Source: Paraspadella gotoi (taxonomy: Eukaryota > Chaetognatha). From it: a stretch of 64,000 bases of DNA. The DNA is taken from NCBI GenBank assembly GCA_051294375.1, contig CM119263.1, positions 11,280,443-11,344,442 on the forward strand, written 5' to 3'. The notes beneath the pieces are model-generated. The model did no database searches and was not told the DNA's origin. It worked only from the letters and a program-made list of their open reading frames with translations. Within the stretch, counting starts at the first letter, position 1. Each line of letters opens with the position of its first letter. Positions 35,198 to 46,342 of this stretch are shown in pieces. The position numbers and the translations under genes were made by a program.

Positions 35198-35950
35198 ATG
35201 ATGTCGAAGACCAAAAATGATGACAAAGAATTCATACCTAAGGCACCCAAAGTTTAAATGCGGCTCTTTCTGGTTGCATATTTGGTGCGAGTCATTGTGG
35301 TAAATCCACGTTTATTAAAAGTGAGTCGCCGCTGGCTGTACATAAAAATTCGAAAAAAATATTTCAAAAAATTATTTAAATTTTATATCATTTTATTCAA
35401 TCAGATTTACTTTAGAAAAGGATGTCCAATTTGAAGGCATAGTAGAATCTCATTTACATCCACAGCAGAGAGGAGGATAACATAAAAGAATGAAAGAGCA
35501 TTTCCCCGTGGAATTTTTTTGACTGATTTCCTCCAGATCTGGTATCGCTCGTGATACCAGGAAGACCAATCTTGGTCATCGACGACAAAATCGAAGAGAT
35601 CCAAAAAGACAAGCATATTCAGAGGGTCAATTACACGATCGCATCGATTGATGCCCACCACAGCAAATTGCGGCAGTGTTTCTTACGTTACAAAATATGG
35701 ACCTTTGTATAAGTCACACCACTAAATTCCGCCGTCATCAGGCGTCTCACCCGTATTTTTCAGAAGTTTGAACCACCCTGTCCAACCTTAAGCATTTCAT
35801 GAAGCAATCTCTCTGATCTAAAAAAGGGTCAATCATTATACGACGTTTACAAAGGGTCACACTCAAAGGGAAACCATTCTCTTATATAGTTGTCTGTTTG
35901 TCACCCCCTCTTTCGTTAAACCAGAAAGTTACAGCACATCCTGTTTTGTG
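35198..35950 (+). pseudogene. Frameshifted P-loop ATPase, DNA-packaging (FtsK/HerA, A32-like) type
   Basis: Motifs lie in order on the plus strand but in several frames. An ATG pair at 35,198 opens a short Lys-rich N-terminus. A Walker A motif, GASHCGKST, is at 35,284-35,310. A Walker B-like ILVIDD is at 35,569-35,586. An Ala-His-His (AHHSK) motif follows near 35,653-35,667, and QNMD is in the next frame near 35,691. A family-like C-terminal FSYIVV segment lies near 35,890. The spacing of Walker A, Walker B, a His-His/Gln-Asn sensor and a hydrophobic end resembles packaging ATPases of Maverick/Polinton, adintovirus-like and other virus-derived elements, which drive DNA into capsids. At least three frame changes are needed; noisy sequence may be the cause rather than decay. 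A cellular or other viral P-loop ATPase cannot be excluded. Confidence 0.5.
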
Positions 35951-37129
35951 ACGCCGATAACCCATTAAGAAGTTATCACCACAAGATGAACTAGGACTGA
36001 GACTAGACGAAAATGAAATATTGTCATAAAGCAAACATTCTAAAGGCGTTGCATAAAAAAATTTAAAGACAGGGCGATTTTCGTTGGTTCGGGTCCTAAT
36101 GAAGTTATCAAAAAGTTTTGCTTGAAATTTTAAAAACATTACATAACAATAAGCTTAAGGCACTGCTTTGGTAAAAAAAACACAAAAGAACAAATAAAAT
36201 CATTTAAAGACTTGGTCAGTTATCTTACAGGGTAAAGCAAAGTTTGCAAAAAAAAAGAAAAATGCTGAGCAGTCCGCCTAATTTAAAGAATAATTTATAA
36301 ACTAGTCTTGAGTGACTTTTTTAAAAATTGTACTACGATGTCAAGTAGGTAAACATAATGCCACTTACGATTTTCATATTAAACCCACAAACTGCGGAAC
36401 ATATTACTAGCAGACGAATCGTGCGAGGAAAACTAGATAAACTTAAAACCTAATAAACTACCAATTAACAGAAAGACAACCAACAAGGGACAGATACCGC
36501 GGCCATCGAAAAGATTAGATTCATTGGAAGATCCAAGAGAAAAATAATCGGTGATTACGGTCCACACGAAGCGGGGTTGGTCACGAGACTTTGAATGAGA
36601 TACAGAAAAAAAGTAGTTACCTAACTTGGGACCGAGTAGCTCGAAATAATAATACAAGGAAAGAAATTACCCTTTATGACATAAGTCTAATTAATAAAGA
36701 AGCTCGTCAAGACTCGTTCTCCAATTTTGGCACTTGGTTTAGTCACATTTATTCATATCTCATGGTTAAAAAAGCTGACTTAAATTTTTTTGTGATTCTG
36801 ACACTAGATATAAGAGATCACTTACATCGATTGTGACAGACAATCAGAATAAAAAAATACAATCGAACAACGACAAGTAGGGGAATCCATCGGGAGGCGG
36901 TAGCAGATAATGATTTAGGGGCATGAGGAAGCGGTTTGAAGAGGAAAGTAGCAAATCGTTGAAGCGCCCAGTGGAAGTCGATGAGAGGAGGAAGAGACGA
37001 GTTTTCCATTAAAGTCGAGTCGCAAACGGGTAAATTAGAATTAAACCCTGAAATAGTTGAACAATGGGAGAATTTTTCAACAGTGAAAAGGAGCGGAGGA
37101 AATAGTAACAAGGGCAACTTTAGACCCTC
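35951..37129. other. Unresolved part of the virus-like element
   Basis: Short open pieces on both strands include a Lys-rich stretch near 36,200-36,270 (plus), an 81-codon frame at 36,591-36,836 (plus), and frames at 35,882-36,139, 36,433-36,657 and 36,818-37,117 (minus). None shows a motif I can name. If the element is Maverick-like, capsid, protease or polymerase pieces could lie here, hidden by frameshifts. Confidence 0.35.
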
Positions 37130-37715
37130 ATCCCCTCTCTATTTGTCCAAAAACATAAGCCAGATATATAAATATTTGATAAGGGTTGGTCATAGGTTTC
37201 AAAATACGAAAATTAAACTGTCCTACCAAAAACAAAAGAGCTCCTCTATCTTTAACAGTAACATCAGGGATAAATAATAAGGGATAGTTCAAAACAGTTT
37301 AACACTTAGACCCCAGATTTTTTAGTAGAATTCACGCTGATCTGATAGTTTTGAGCAAAAATCGTCATATTTTACCAAGAATAAATATATATTAGTAGTC
37401 GCGGATGAACTGTCTCGCGTAATTTTTTTAGAGAGCACCGCCTCTACAAAGTTTATTTATCAAAAAAGATGTTGGGATAGGATTTTCTCTCGGCCTCTGT
37501 TGTCAAAACATACTATCTTTGAACTTGTAACAGATTCTGGCGGTTGAGTTTACATCCTTGGCATTTAAAGAATACATGAATTCGAAAAATATAAAAATTA
37601 CTAATTTAAAATTAGAGAATGGAGACTAAGAACAGAGGATCGGCGGTCGCCGAACGACAGAACCGCGGGCTCCGTCGCTCTCGAAAGATTTAGTATCAGA
37701 GTCAAAGCAGAAAAT
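37130..37715 (+). pseudogene. Frameshifted retroviral-type DDE integrase (rve core)
   Basis: Catalytic-core motifs occur in the expected order in three frames. IHADLI (first Asp codon 37,339-37,341) is in frame one. A continuous 55-codon piece (37,383-37,547) carries KYILVVADELSR and ends in LVTDSGG (second Asp 37,533-37,535). The next frame gives EFTSLAFKEYMNSKNIKIT (37,546-37,602). A further frame gives SAVAERQNR (catalytic Glu codon 37,652-37,654). The Asp-Asp gap is about 65 residues and the Asp-Glu gap about 40, typical of the family. The preceding Lys-rich stretch (from about 37,130) could be the N-terminal region; I see no clear HHCC zinc finger. Integrases of this type insert linear DNA of retrotransposons, retroviruses and Polintons. 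Adjacency to the ATPase favours a Polinton-like element; a separate LTR element is the alternative. Confidence 0.7.
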
Positions 37716-37783
37716 GAAATTGGAAAAGTTTTACCCATCATAGAAAAACAACTAAATGAAGAGCAGCTGGATATACTCGGTGG

Positions 37784-37808
37784 NNNNNNNNNNNNNNNNN
37801 NNNNNNNN
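37784..37808. other. Assembly gap, 25 N
   Basis: Exactly 25 N, truncating the integrase-bearing sequence. The same length recurs at two other gaps, each inside a palindrome. Confidence 1.
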
Positions 37809-39401
37809 CCTCTCCCTCAGCGGCCGCCTTTTATTTTTCTCCATTGTTCTTTTGTTGCTTTGTTCTTTTCTCCCTCCGTTTATGGCGCTCGAATGGGCCG
37901 CGGCCTGAGCTTAATTAGTCAAACTGAGAGCGAGCGCCAATAACGAGTTTCAGTTTTAAATCGATGTTCCTCGGATGGGAGGAAGCGTTTCCGAGCTGGC
38001 AAACACTTCGCCAAAGCCGGGTGAGGAAAAAGAAAAATTGTCTCGTCTCAAGTCGCCAGTCGTCACGACGTTTTTTTTTTCTTTTTCTAGCAGTTTTAAT
38101 TTGTTACGGAGGAAAGTCATCAAGAAGCAATTCCATTGTTCAAAACGCAATATTTTATTACATTCGCGACGTTCATTTGTTTTCAATTCCGCGTCGCTGT
38201 TCTCGTCGAAGCCGCTTTCGGCGCCGCCATCGCCCGTCATCTTTCCTTTCGCCTTTCTCATCTCTTCCACCCTTTTTAGTCCGACGCATTCATTACTCTT
38301 CATCCCACCCACCCTGCTCCCTTCACGGTCTCCTCCAATGTCTGGTTTCCATCAACGGAGGCAACAAACGGTCGCCAGAAAAACCGTAAAATCCGTCACG
38401 AGCCTTTTGTAACTTTCGGCGCCGCCGGACGAGAGCTTCCGCGCCGCCTCTTGTGAATTTCGGCTTCGTCCTTCGAAGGCTGCGGCGCCGATGCTCGTAA
38501 CAACTCGGCGTTGCGCGGGTTTCGGCGCCGTTCCTTCGCGTCATTCGGCGCCGAAAAAAGAAAGAAGGATAAATAAATTGTGGCGAAGCAAAGACGAGGC
38601 GGAGAAGAGACTGAATAATGAACGATCGACGACGACGAGGACGACGACGAACGAATCGGAAAATTCGCCAGACGAGTTTCGATTTATCGCGCCTCCAGAG
38701 TCAGATCCACGTGGATGACGACGACGACGATGACGACGACGACGACACGAAGACGAAGACGAGGAGCGACGACGATCACCACCTCCATTGAATCATACCT
38801 TACAATGTTTGAATAATAATGGTTGAGCAACGAAATAGTACCCGAGCTTGAATTTTTGGGCATGGTAAGGTAAAAACTGGTCGAACGCTGCTTATATGTT
38901 AACCCCAACTGCCACATCCACTTTTAAAACGGAATTTCCGAAATTGAAGAACAACCACAATCCATATGTTGATAAAAATTTCGACGATGGCAAATATAAA
39001 AGGATTTCTCCTTCGACTTTTTCCCCTTCAATCTCGAATTTAGGATCATTAATTTCGATTCTCTTAAAGTTGAAAGACTTTTCGAAAAAAAATCGAATCG
39101 GTTCTCGAAAACGCATCAACTACCGATTTACCCGACCATATTTTAGATCCAGAACGAAGTTCAAACTTCTTTCGCAATATCTACTCTACAACGTTGGACT
39201 TTAGACTTTAGAGTTTCGGAGTCTAGTATAATTTCGTGTAATCCCTCCCGTTTTTCAAAGTCTTGACTTCGCAATTTAATTCTTTTTTCATTTTAATCCA
39301 TTTTTTCCCCCCGACGAAGGACACTGGCCCTCGTCCCACGACGATGCTGAGAACATCATTTTCTCCATAAAATTACGCGGAATAAAGAGGGATTAACGAG
39401 A
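37809..39401. other. Stretch with no established gene
   Basis: Holds a cluster of GGCGCC palindromes within TTTCGGCGCCG-like words (about 38,415-38,560), a (GAC)n tract at 38,715-38,750, and a 75-codon frame at 38,491-38,718 of mixed, charged composition (INKLWRSKDEAEKRLNNE) that could be exonic but matches nothing I know. AT-rich DNA follows to 39,300. Confidence 0.45.
37975..38020 (+). CDS. Possible N-myristoylated first coding exon
   Basis: An ATG at 37,975 gives MGGSVSELANTSPKP and reaches a good splice donor, CCGG/GTGAGG, at 38,020/38,021. The Met-Gly-x-x-x-Ser start fits the N-myristoylation consensus. The frame stays open beyond the donor but becomes Phe/Ser-rich low-complexity sequence, consistent with intron. 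No downstream exon is identified, so this rests on the start, donor and composition alone. Confidence 0.22.
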
Positions 39402-39436
39402 TGGGGGGAGGGAGGGAGGGAGGGAGGGAGGGGGGA
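39402..39436 (+). repeat. (GGGA)n tract
   Basis: Short G-rich GGGAGGGAGG tetranucleotide run, which has G-quadruplex potential. Confidence 0.9.
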
Positions 39437-42400
39437 AAGGAAACAGGGGGATGCATCGGCGAAGGGTCGGGGATGACACTCAACGCGGAGAAGCAGGTGG
39501 ATAGCGAGACCAAGAAAGGTTGAGAAGTACAATGGACGGGCTAAGAAAGGTGGTTGAAAGTGAAAGAGATTGAAAGGAAAAAAAAGACAAATAAAAAGAG
39601 TCGGTATATGAGGACAGTCGTGGGCGAGGGGGACGGATCGCAAATAATTCTTTTTTCTTCGAGTTTTTTTAAACTTTAGTAAGTTATGCGGTAATGAATC
39701 TTCGTAGGATACGTCACTCTCTACACATAGACTCTCCTTTGAAAAAACCGGAAACCAGCAACTTTTTTTCATTTAAAAAAAAAATTCTTTTTTTTGGTGG
39801 TAGAAAAAGAAGAGAGAAAAACTATTTTTTTTTGCTTAAGCGGCTGAGTAATCAGTTTTTTTTTTCCTATCACAGACCGAGGGGGGGGGGAAATGGTTGA
39901 ACAAGAAAAAAAATATGGTGGAAAAAAAATATTTAGTTTCATGGGCTAATGGTGAAGCTTGATGTGACTCGGAGGAGGGAAAATCGCGCCCGCGGAGACG
40001 CCGGTCGAGAGGGGAGGTAAGGTCAGAGGGAGCTGGAGTGGCTAAGGTCACGGAAAGATGGTGGGGAGAACGCATTCGAGCACGAGCGGATGAAGTGGGG
40101 CGATTTAATGTAAAGGGATCAAACGGGTTACATAGCGAACGGTTGCCGAGAGATGGGAGATGGGAAATGCGAGTGGAAAGAACAAAAGCTGGAGATTAGA
40201 TGGATAGAAGTTTCGATCATTGGTCGATATAGGTTGAGCCTTTAAATTAATTCTCGTGGAAAAAGATTGAATGTGAATTTAAAAAAAAAGTTTCAAAACA
40301 CCCGTTTTCGTTTATCAAACTCTGCGTCTAGACTCTAGAGTCTCTAGAGACTCTAGAGTCAAGGCAGAAGACTAAAAGCTAGTGTCGGCAAACGCTGTCA
40401 TTCTCTGTGTCAGGGATGAAAGATCGAAGAACAAAAGTTGACATAAGAGGTGAAAGAAAAAGGCGGAGGAGAGAAAAGTCGGGAAGCCGTTGGAGCCGCT
40501 GGAGCCCGCGTGGGCGCCGGCTGGAGCCGCGTGGAGGCCGCACCTGCTGCCGTGTTGGACCGGCACGTGCGCATTACTGCCGGAGGTGTATAAACCTCCG
40601 GTGATCGTCGGTAATTGTAGTCGGTTTCGTCCGGCAGTAAAAAAGAAGGTCCTGGAGGAAGATCATTGATGATGAGAGAGGAATGGAAGCTGGGGAGAAG
40701 AGGGGATTTAATTTTGTCGGGAGGGAAAAACTTAAAATGCTGGAAAATGATGGAGAAGGATGAAAATCGGGGGGGAGGAAAGAAAATGCCAGAAAAATAT
40801 ATGCGTTTTCGTTTCCTCTGGTGAAGAGAGGCGAAGGAAATGTTGTGCGGGCTCTGCGTTGGCCGTTGGGGTTTAAAAATCGGAAAGTGGAAGGGATGGA
40901 AACAGAGTTCGATGAGAAAGTGATGAGTTGGCGAACATAGGCGGCGCTGCTAAGGACCGCTCCGTTATCAAAAATTGAAAACAAGAGTCATGAGTTTGCA
41001 AAGGGAATGAAGCGTTCGAAATCATGTTCGTGTAAAAATATTCCATAATGAGGATTCAAACCAGAGTTGTTTTAGGAAAATATTTAAAGGCAGATACGAA
41101 CAAAATTACAAATATCGTTTCCGAGACTGAGAACAATTTTTTTTTCTTCTCTCTTTCTCTTCCAAATAAATTTCTTCAAACATAATCTTTTCCCCATTTT
41201 TCTTCCCGGTTTTCAACTAAAGTTTTTTTTTTTTTAAATTAGATGAAATAACTTTTTTTTCATTTCGTCGTTTTATCCTCCATTTTTCTTCGTTTTTGTG
41301 TCTCCATTACTTCTTCGTTCTTTTCTCTCCTTCCCTTGTTCTTCTGTTTACTTATCCCTTTCCATCTCCATTCAGGATTTTCTTTGCTCAGATTTCCATC
41401 TTCCGCTTTCGGCCGATGAAGTCCCGAGGAACCGACGATATTGACGTCAAACGTGGTTTCCGTGCGAGGGGAATTGGGGGGGGGCGTAGGGGGGGGCAGG
41501 GAGGCTCTGGAATGATGACGGTTCCATTTCCAGACTATATGACGTTGTGAGATGATTTTAACTATGGCGATGTGAAAAGAATGAAAAGGAAGAGTGATAT
41601 CACGACCCGAGGATTTTCTTTGGGAAAATCTCTGATCCAAGTAAACTTCATTACGATTTAAACAGATGCTTGTACAATGCTTGTAACTGTAAACATATTC
41701 TCTCTCTGATACTTTCTTTTTTAACGATACTCGTAATTCGACTTTTTTCTTTCTTTCTTTCTTTCTTTCTTTTTTTTAACATCACCTATATTTTGTTTCC
41801 TTTCAAAAGTCGTTACACTTTCCCTATTTTTTTATTTTCTCTTCCCTCCCTTGGGTCCACCTCCTTTTTTCTCCTCGACGACGTCGTTCGTCGTCTTCGT
41901 CATTATCGTCTCTTTCGTCGTCGCCTTCGTCATTATCGTCTCTTTCGTCGTCGTCTTCGTCGTCGCTCTCGTTTCTTCACATCAGGACGCAGACAACAAG
42001 ATGTAAACAAACGACCCTTTCTACTCTTACAGCAAATACCCGAGTTTACAAAAAGGTAATGAAAGAAAATCCCACAAAAAAGTAAAAAAAAACTCTTCGC
42101 TTTCACGTCGCGTTTTTTTTTCTTTACGTTTTTTTTGTGTGTGTGAAACTATTCACTCCGCACAGTCTACAGTTTCACAATTTATCATTTTCTCTTGTTT
42201 TTTCCATTTTCCACGCGAAGAATTTTTTAGTTTTTCCTCTTTTTCCGTCGAAGTCAGCATTTTTTATCCAATTTTAAAGTTGTGGCATCGTATGCGGGTA
42301 TGCAGTAAGGTCGTGTTGCCACAGCATCCGAATGCGGCATCGCAAATGCGTTTTAAACGAAGCCAACGTGTGCATTAACGAAATTTTGCATTTGCTTCTT

Positions 42401-42479
42401 TTAAGAAATCGGATTAAATGATTTTAATGAAAACTTTGTTTTTCACAGTAAGGAGGAGGCACTACCAAATGGTGCTATT
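39437..42479. other. Long stretch without a supported gene
   Basis: Purine-rich at 39,440-40,250 and 40,640-40,920, pyrimidine-rich at 41,130-41,360 and 41,700-41,980. It contains a tandem pair of about 30-base TTCGTCATTATCGTCTCTTT units near 41,897-41,955 and the palindrome at 40,331. Open frames are compositional. Confidence 0.5.
40331..40360. repeat. Perfect 30-base palindrome of TCTAGA words
   Basis: The 30 bases starting GACTCTAGAGTC are identical to their own reverse complement. With the bases just upstream they contain four TCTAGA hexamers. It lies in otherwise unremarkable sequence. Confidence 0.95.
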
Positions 42480-42603
42480 ATCTCTCTCTCTCTCTNNNNN
42501 NNNNNNNNNNNNNNNNNNNNNNNNNNNNNNNNNNNNNNNNNNNNNNNNNNNNNNNNNNNNNNNNNNNNNNNNNNNNNNNNNNNNNNNNNNNNNNNNNNNN
42601 NNN

Positions 42604-42637
<34 letters not shown>
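42480..42637 (+). repeat. (CT)n microsatellite split by a 108-N gap
   Basis: CT repeat on both sides of an N gap at 42,496-42,603. The gap clearly lies within the microsatellite. Confidence 0.95.
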
Positions 42638-42639
<2 letters not shown>

Positions 42640-43435
42640 GAATATTTTTAACCAGTGATTCATATTCAAAGCATGTTCCTGGTTTCAGTTGACTTCTCAC
42701 GAAGCTCCATGACTTTCTTTGCCTTTTTTTTTTCCCTCTCTTTTTCATTCAAAAAGTGAGAGAAGGAAAAAAATTAGAGATAAAAAATCAAAAAAGAAAA
42801 AAAGAAGGGGAAAGTAAGTGGTAGAAAAATCCGAGGGGAACAAAGGATTTCGCTTTGGAATGAGTCGCTGCGAAGGAAGAGACCGAAAACTCCAAGGACG
42901 ACGAAATTCCCGAAGACAAAATCCTTGAAATTCGTCGCTAATATCTTTTCGAGTTGGAACTTGGAAGACCCAGGAATTCCGATGCTCTTTTTTTTTCTCT
43001 CTCTATCTTTAAAAATTCGACTCCGTAAGTTTGAACGGTTCAACACACAATCGTTATCAACGAGTCGTCGCTAATCCTTTGGCGAATAATTGCACTCTCA
43101 TTAATTTTTTTTTGTTTCAAAAAAAAAATGTTTGTTTGGCCGCCTTCCAAACATCATTAAATTCAGCTTCTATTTTGATTTATTTAAATTTCAGATTCCT
43201 CTAAGAACAGCGCCACAAACACCGGAGAGCCGCCATCTTTATTCCTCCCTTTTTTCTCCTTTTCTCTCGCTTCTCTTCATTTTTCCCGCCTTTTCCCTCT
43301 ATCTTCCTCCCTTTTCTTTTTTTTTTCTCTTTTCTTTCTTTTTTCATTTCCCTTTTTTTTTTCTTTCTCTGGAGACGACCCGACAGAGTGGCGGGGTGAA
43401 AGGAAGACCGTCTCTGTCTCCTCGTTCATTAGGCG

Positions 43436-43514
<79 letters not shown>

Positions 43515-44461
43515 AGTAGAGCCAAGAAGAGCGTGGGATGAAGAGCGTCATTCGCCATTATTGTTCTCATCGTCAGGAAAACCTTCCGTAACGGTTGACC
43601 ATTGGTGAACGACTCACGCTTTGGGCCGTTTGCCAGACGATTTTGGCGCGGGGGAATCGAATGATCGACCTTATTCCTCAACCTGATTGCCGAAGATTCT
43701 TGGCGTCGCGGAAGAAAAACAGAACAGAGTCGTTTTGTTTTGGTGAGGATTTTATGTTTCGCGATTGCATTAGTGGGTCAGAGGCAGAAGCGGGGATAGA
43801 GTTCAGAACAGCCGTGGTCATGTCACGAATTTCCTTTTTCGAGGATGTCGTTACTGACTTAACTTAAGTTAAAACTACTTTTTTGGAAGAGTTCCAAATT
43901 AATTTTCAACAACGGTTAATTTCAATAAAAACGGATATGTTTCGGATTAACTACAAGCCTACTTTTTTAAACTTTTTTTTTTTCAATGTTTCAGCATCTT
44001 TGAGGCATAATCTCTTGTCAAAATTTCTCCAAACGTGGAATCATTTAATTACTCTTTGGGCCTAAGTCGGGGCGATAGCACCCCTAACGGAGCTTCGAGC
44101 AAATGGGCACCAGACAGGAAATGCAAATCGAGTCTCGCGTCGCTGACGCAGACGCAATCGTCGAAGCCGACGAGACGCCACGTTGCGTCGCCTCCCAGGA
44201 AATGTTTTTATTTATGCCGCATTTCTCGTTTTATTTTCGTTTTTTTTTATGTTTACTTCAAAGCCTTCTGTCGGCCTCCTAAACTTTACAGGGTTTTTAC
44301 AATTTTCAAATCTATCGCTACGAGTGAAGCCGTTTCTCGGGTCAGATTTGGATAAACAAATATTTTTGTTAATAATCGACTTTGGAAATAAGATATGTCG
44401 AATAAATTTATAATATATAAGAAATGGCTAAAAATTATTGGGAGATAAAACAATTGAAAAG
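42638..44461. other. Stretch with GA tract at 43,440-43,511 and no supported gene
   Basis: A pure GA tract of about 70 bases is the main feature. Open frames at 43,595-43,867 and 44,035-44,355 (plus) have mixed composition but no recognisable domain or splice context strong enough to call. Confidence 0.5.
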
Positions 44462-45059
44462 AAAGAGAGGGAGAGAGAGNNNNNNNNNNNNNNNNNNNNN
44501 NNNNNNNNNNNNNNNNNNNNNNNNNNNNNNNNNNNNNNNNNNNNNNNNNNNNNNNNNNNNNNNNNNNNNNNNNNNNNNNNNNNNNNNNNNNNNNNNNNNN
44601 NNNNNNNNNNNNNNNNNNNNNNNNNNGAGAGAGATAGAGAGAGCTTTGAAGAAACTAAATCAAAAAATTCCGGCAGAAAGCAACAGACGCTGATGAGGTC
44701 AGCGATAAAACTTGGAAATCAAATATAAAAAATAAGATTTATATTTTTCCCTTCATTTTTGGTCTTTTTCTTTTTCACTCCCCGTTGCTTNNNNNNNNNN
44801 NNNNNNNNNNNNNNNNNNNNNNNNNNNNNNNNNNNNNNNNNNNNNNNNNNNNNNNNNNNNNNNNNNNNNNNNNNNNNNNNNNNNNNNNNNNNNNNNNNNN
44901 NNNNNNNNNNNNNNNNNNNNNNNNNNNNNNNNNNNNNNNNNNNNNNNNNNNNNNNNNNNNNNNNNNNNNNNNNNNNNNNNNNNNNNNNNNNNNNNNNNNN
45001 NNNNNNNNNNNNNNNNNNNNNNNNNNNNNNNNNNNNNNNNNNNNNNNNNNNNNNNNNNN
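44462..45059. other. Two assembly gaps (147 N and 269 N)
   Basis: N runs at 44,480-44,626, flanked by GAGA on both sides and so in a GA microsatellite, and at 44,791-45,059, flanked by CT-rich DNA on the right. The 160 bases between hold nothing recognised. Confidence 1.
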
Positions 45060-46342
45060 CTTCTCCTCTCCTCTCCTCATTCCCCTTTCCATCTCTTTCC
45101 ATTCTCTTCCTCTCTGGCGTACGTTTTTCGTAATCACGCTCTGAGCCATAAACTCCATCGCTCCTTAAAAAAACAGAAACAGAAAAAGGAAGCAAAACAC
45201 CCGCCTTGTTTGCATATCGCGCTTTACACGCGTTTGCATAACGTCCTCCCCTCGTGAGTTTGCGTTCAAAAGCCCCAGTATCCAAGGCGACTTTCCTGCT
45301 CCACTTTCATGAGCTTTTTCATGGTGCACAGGCTACATCGCTGAGCAGTGAATAACTTTTCAGAAACTTACTTTTATATCGTGTGGTCGCATCTTTAATA
45401 AAGTTGAAATAGTAATAAGAGACAATAATGTCGTTAATACATAGAAATGGGAAAAGGGATAATATAATAATTTTAAAAAAACCTTCTGTTAAACTATCTA
45501 CACCCTGCAACACGCCAGTGGCTTCACGACACCAGAGGCGAAAATTGCGGGCGAATTTTAAATTTGAAACGTCGGGACTGGAATAACAAAAGCGCAACGT
45601 GACGAAATCAAAAAAGAGAGAGAAAGATATTAAAAAACAAAACAAAAACGAAACGGTTTAGGATGGGGATTCGGGAGGCAGGGGACGGGAATTGGGGATG
45701 GGGAAGGGCACACGAAAAGAGGATAAAACGAGTAAAGGGGGAGGCGGAGGAGGAAAGAAGGGTTTGGGTGATAGAAATGTAGGAAGGAAGGGAAATAAGG
45801 AAAAGATTTGAAAAAGAGGTTTTCATGAAATCGAAATTATAGATATAGTTGCTTTTAGAAAGTAAAAACTTAAATGTGTCATAGCCATGGCCTGTCGAAA
45901 GTCAGGTGCAAGATAGCTTACTTATTAAATGCATGGATAATTTTTATATTGGTTGTACCAGTTTCATAGAAAAAGTTTAAATGAAACAATACAAAACAAA
46001 GAAGAAAAAATATATGAANNNNNNNNNNNNNNNNNNNNNNNNNNNNNNNNNNNNNNNNNNNNNNNNNNNNNNNNNNNNNNNNNNNNNNNNNNNNNNNNNN
46101 NNNNNNNNNNNNNNNNNNNNNNNNNNNNNNNNNNNNNNNNNNNNNNNNNNNNNNNNNNNNNNNNNNNNNNNNNNNNNAATTAAGATTCAGACGTGCAATT
46201 CAAATGAGTAAAAAAAAGTATTTTAAGGTTATGTTAAAGAAAGGGATACGGTGGGATTGAACGGGAGAAGGGAGAAAAAGGAGAGAATGAAAAGACAAAC
46301 TCTCAACATCTTTTTTTTCTCGAGATAAAAGTCTGAAAATGA
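45060..46342. other. Stretch with a 159-N gap at 46,019-46,177, no gene
   Basis: Mixed and purine-rich DNA. No coding or RNA feature is supported. Confidence 0.5.

Noticed and set aside
36818-37117. 99-codon minus-strand frame in the virus-like element
   Set aside because: No recognisable domain; both flanking identified genes are on the plus strand and the frame crosses noisy sequence.
41000-41260. Possible tRNA or snRNA signals
   Set aside because: I looked here and elsewhere for T-loop (GGTTCGAATCC-like) and Sm-site contexts and found no combination supporting an RNA gene. A covariance-model scan would be decisive.
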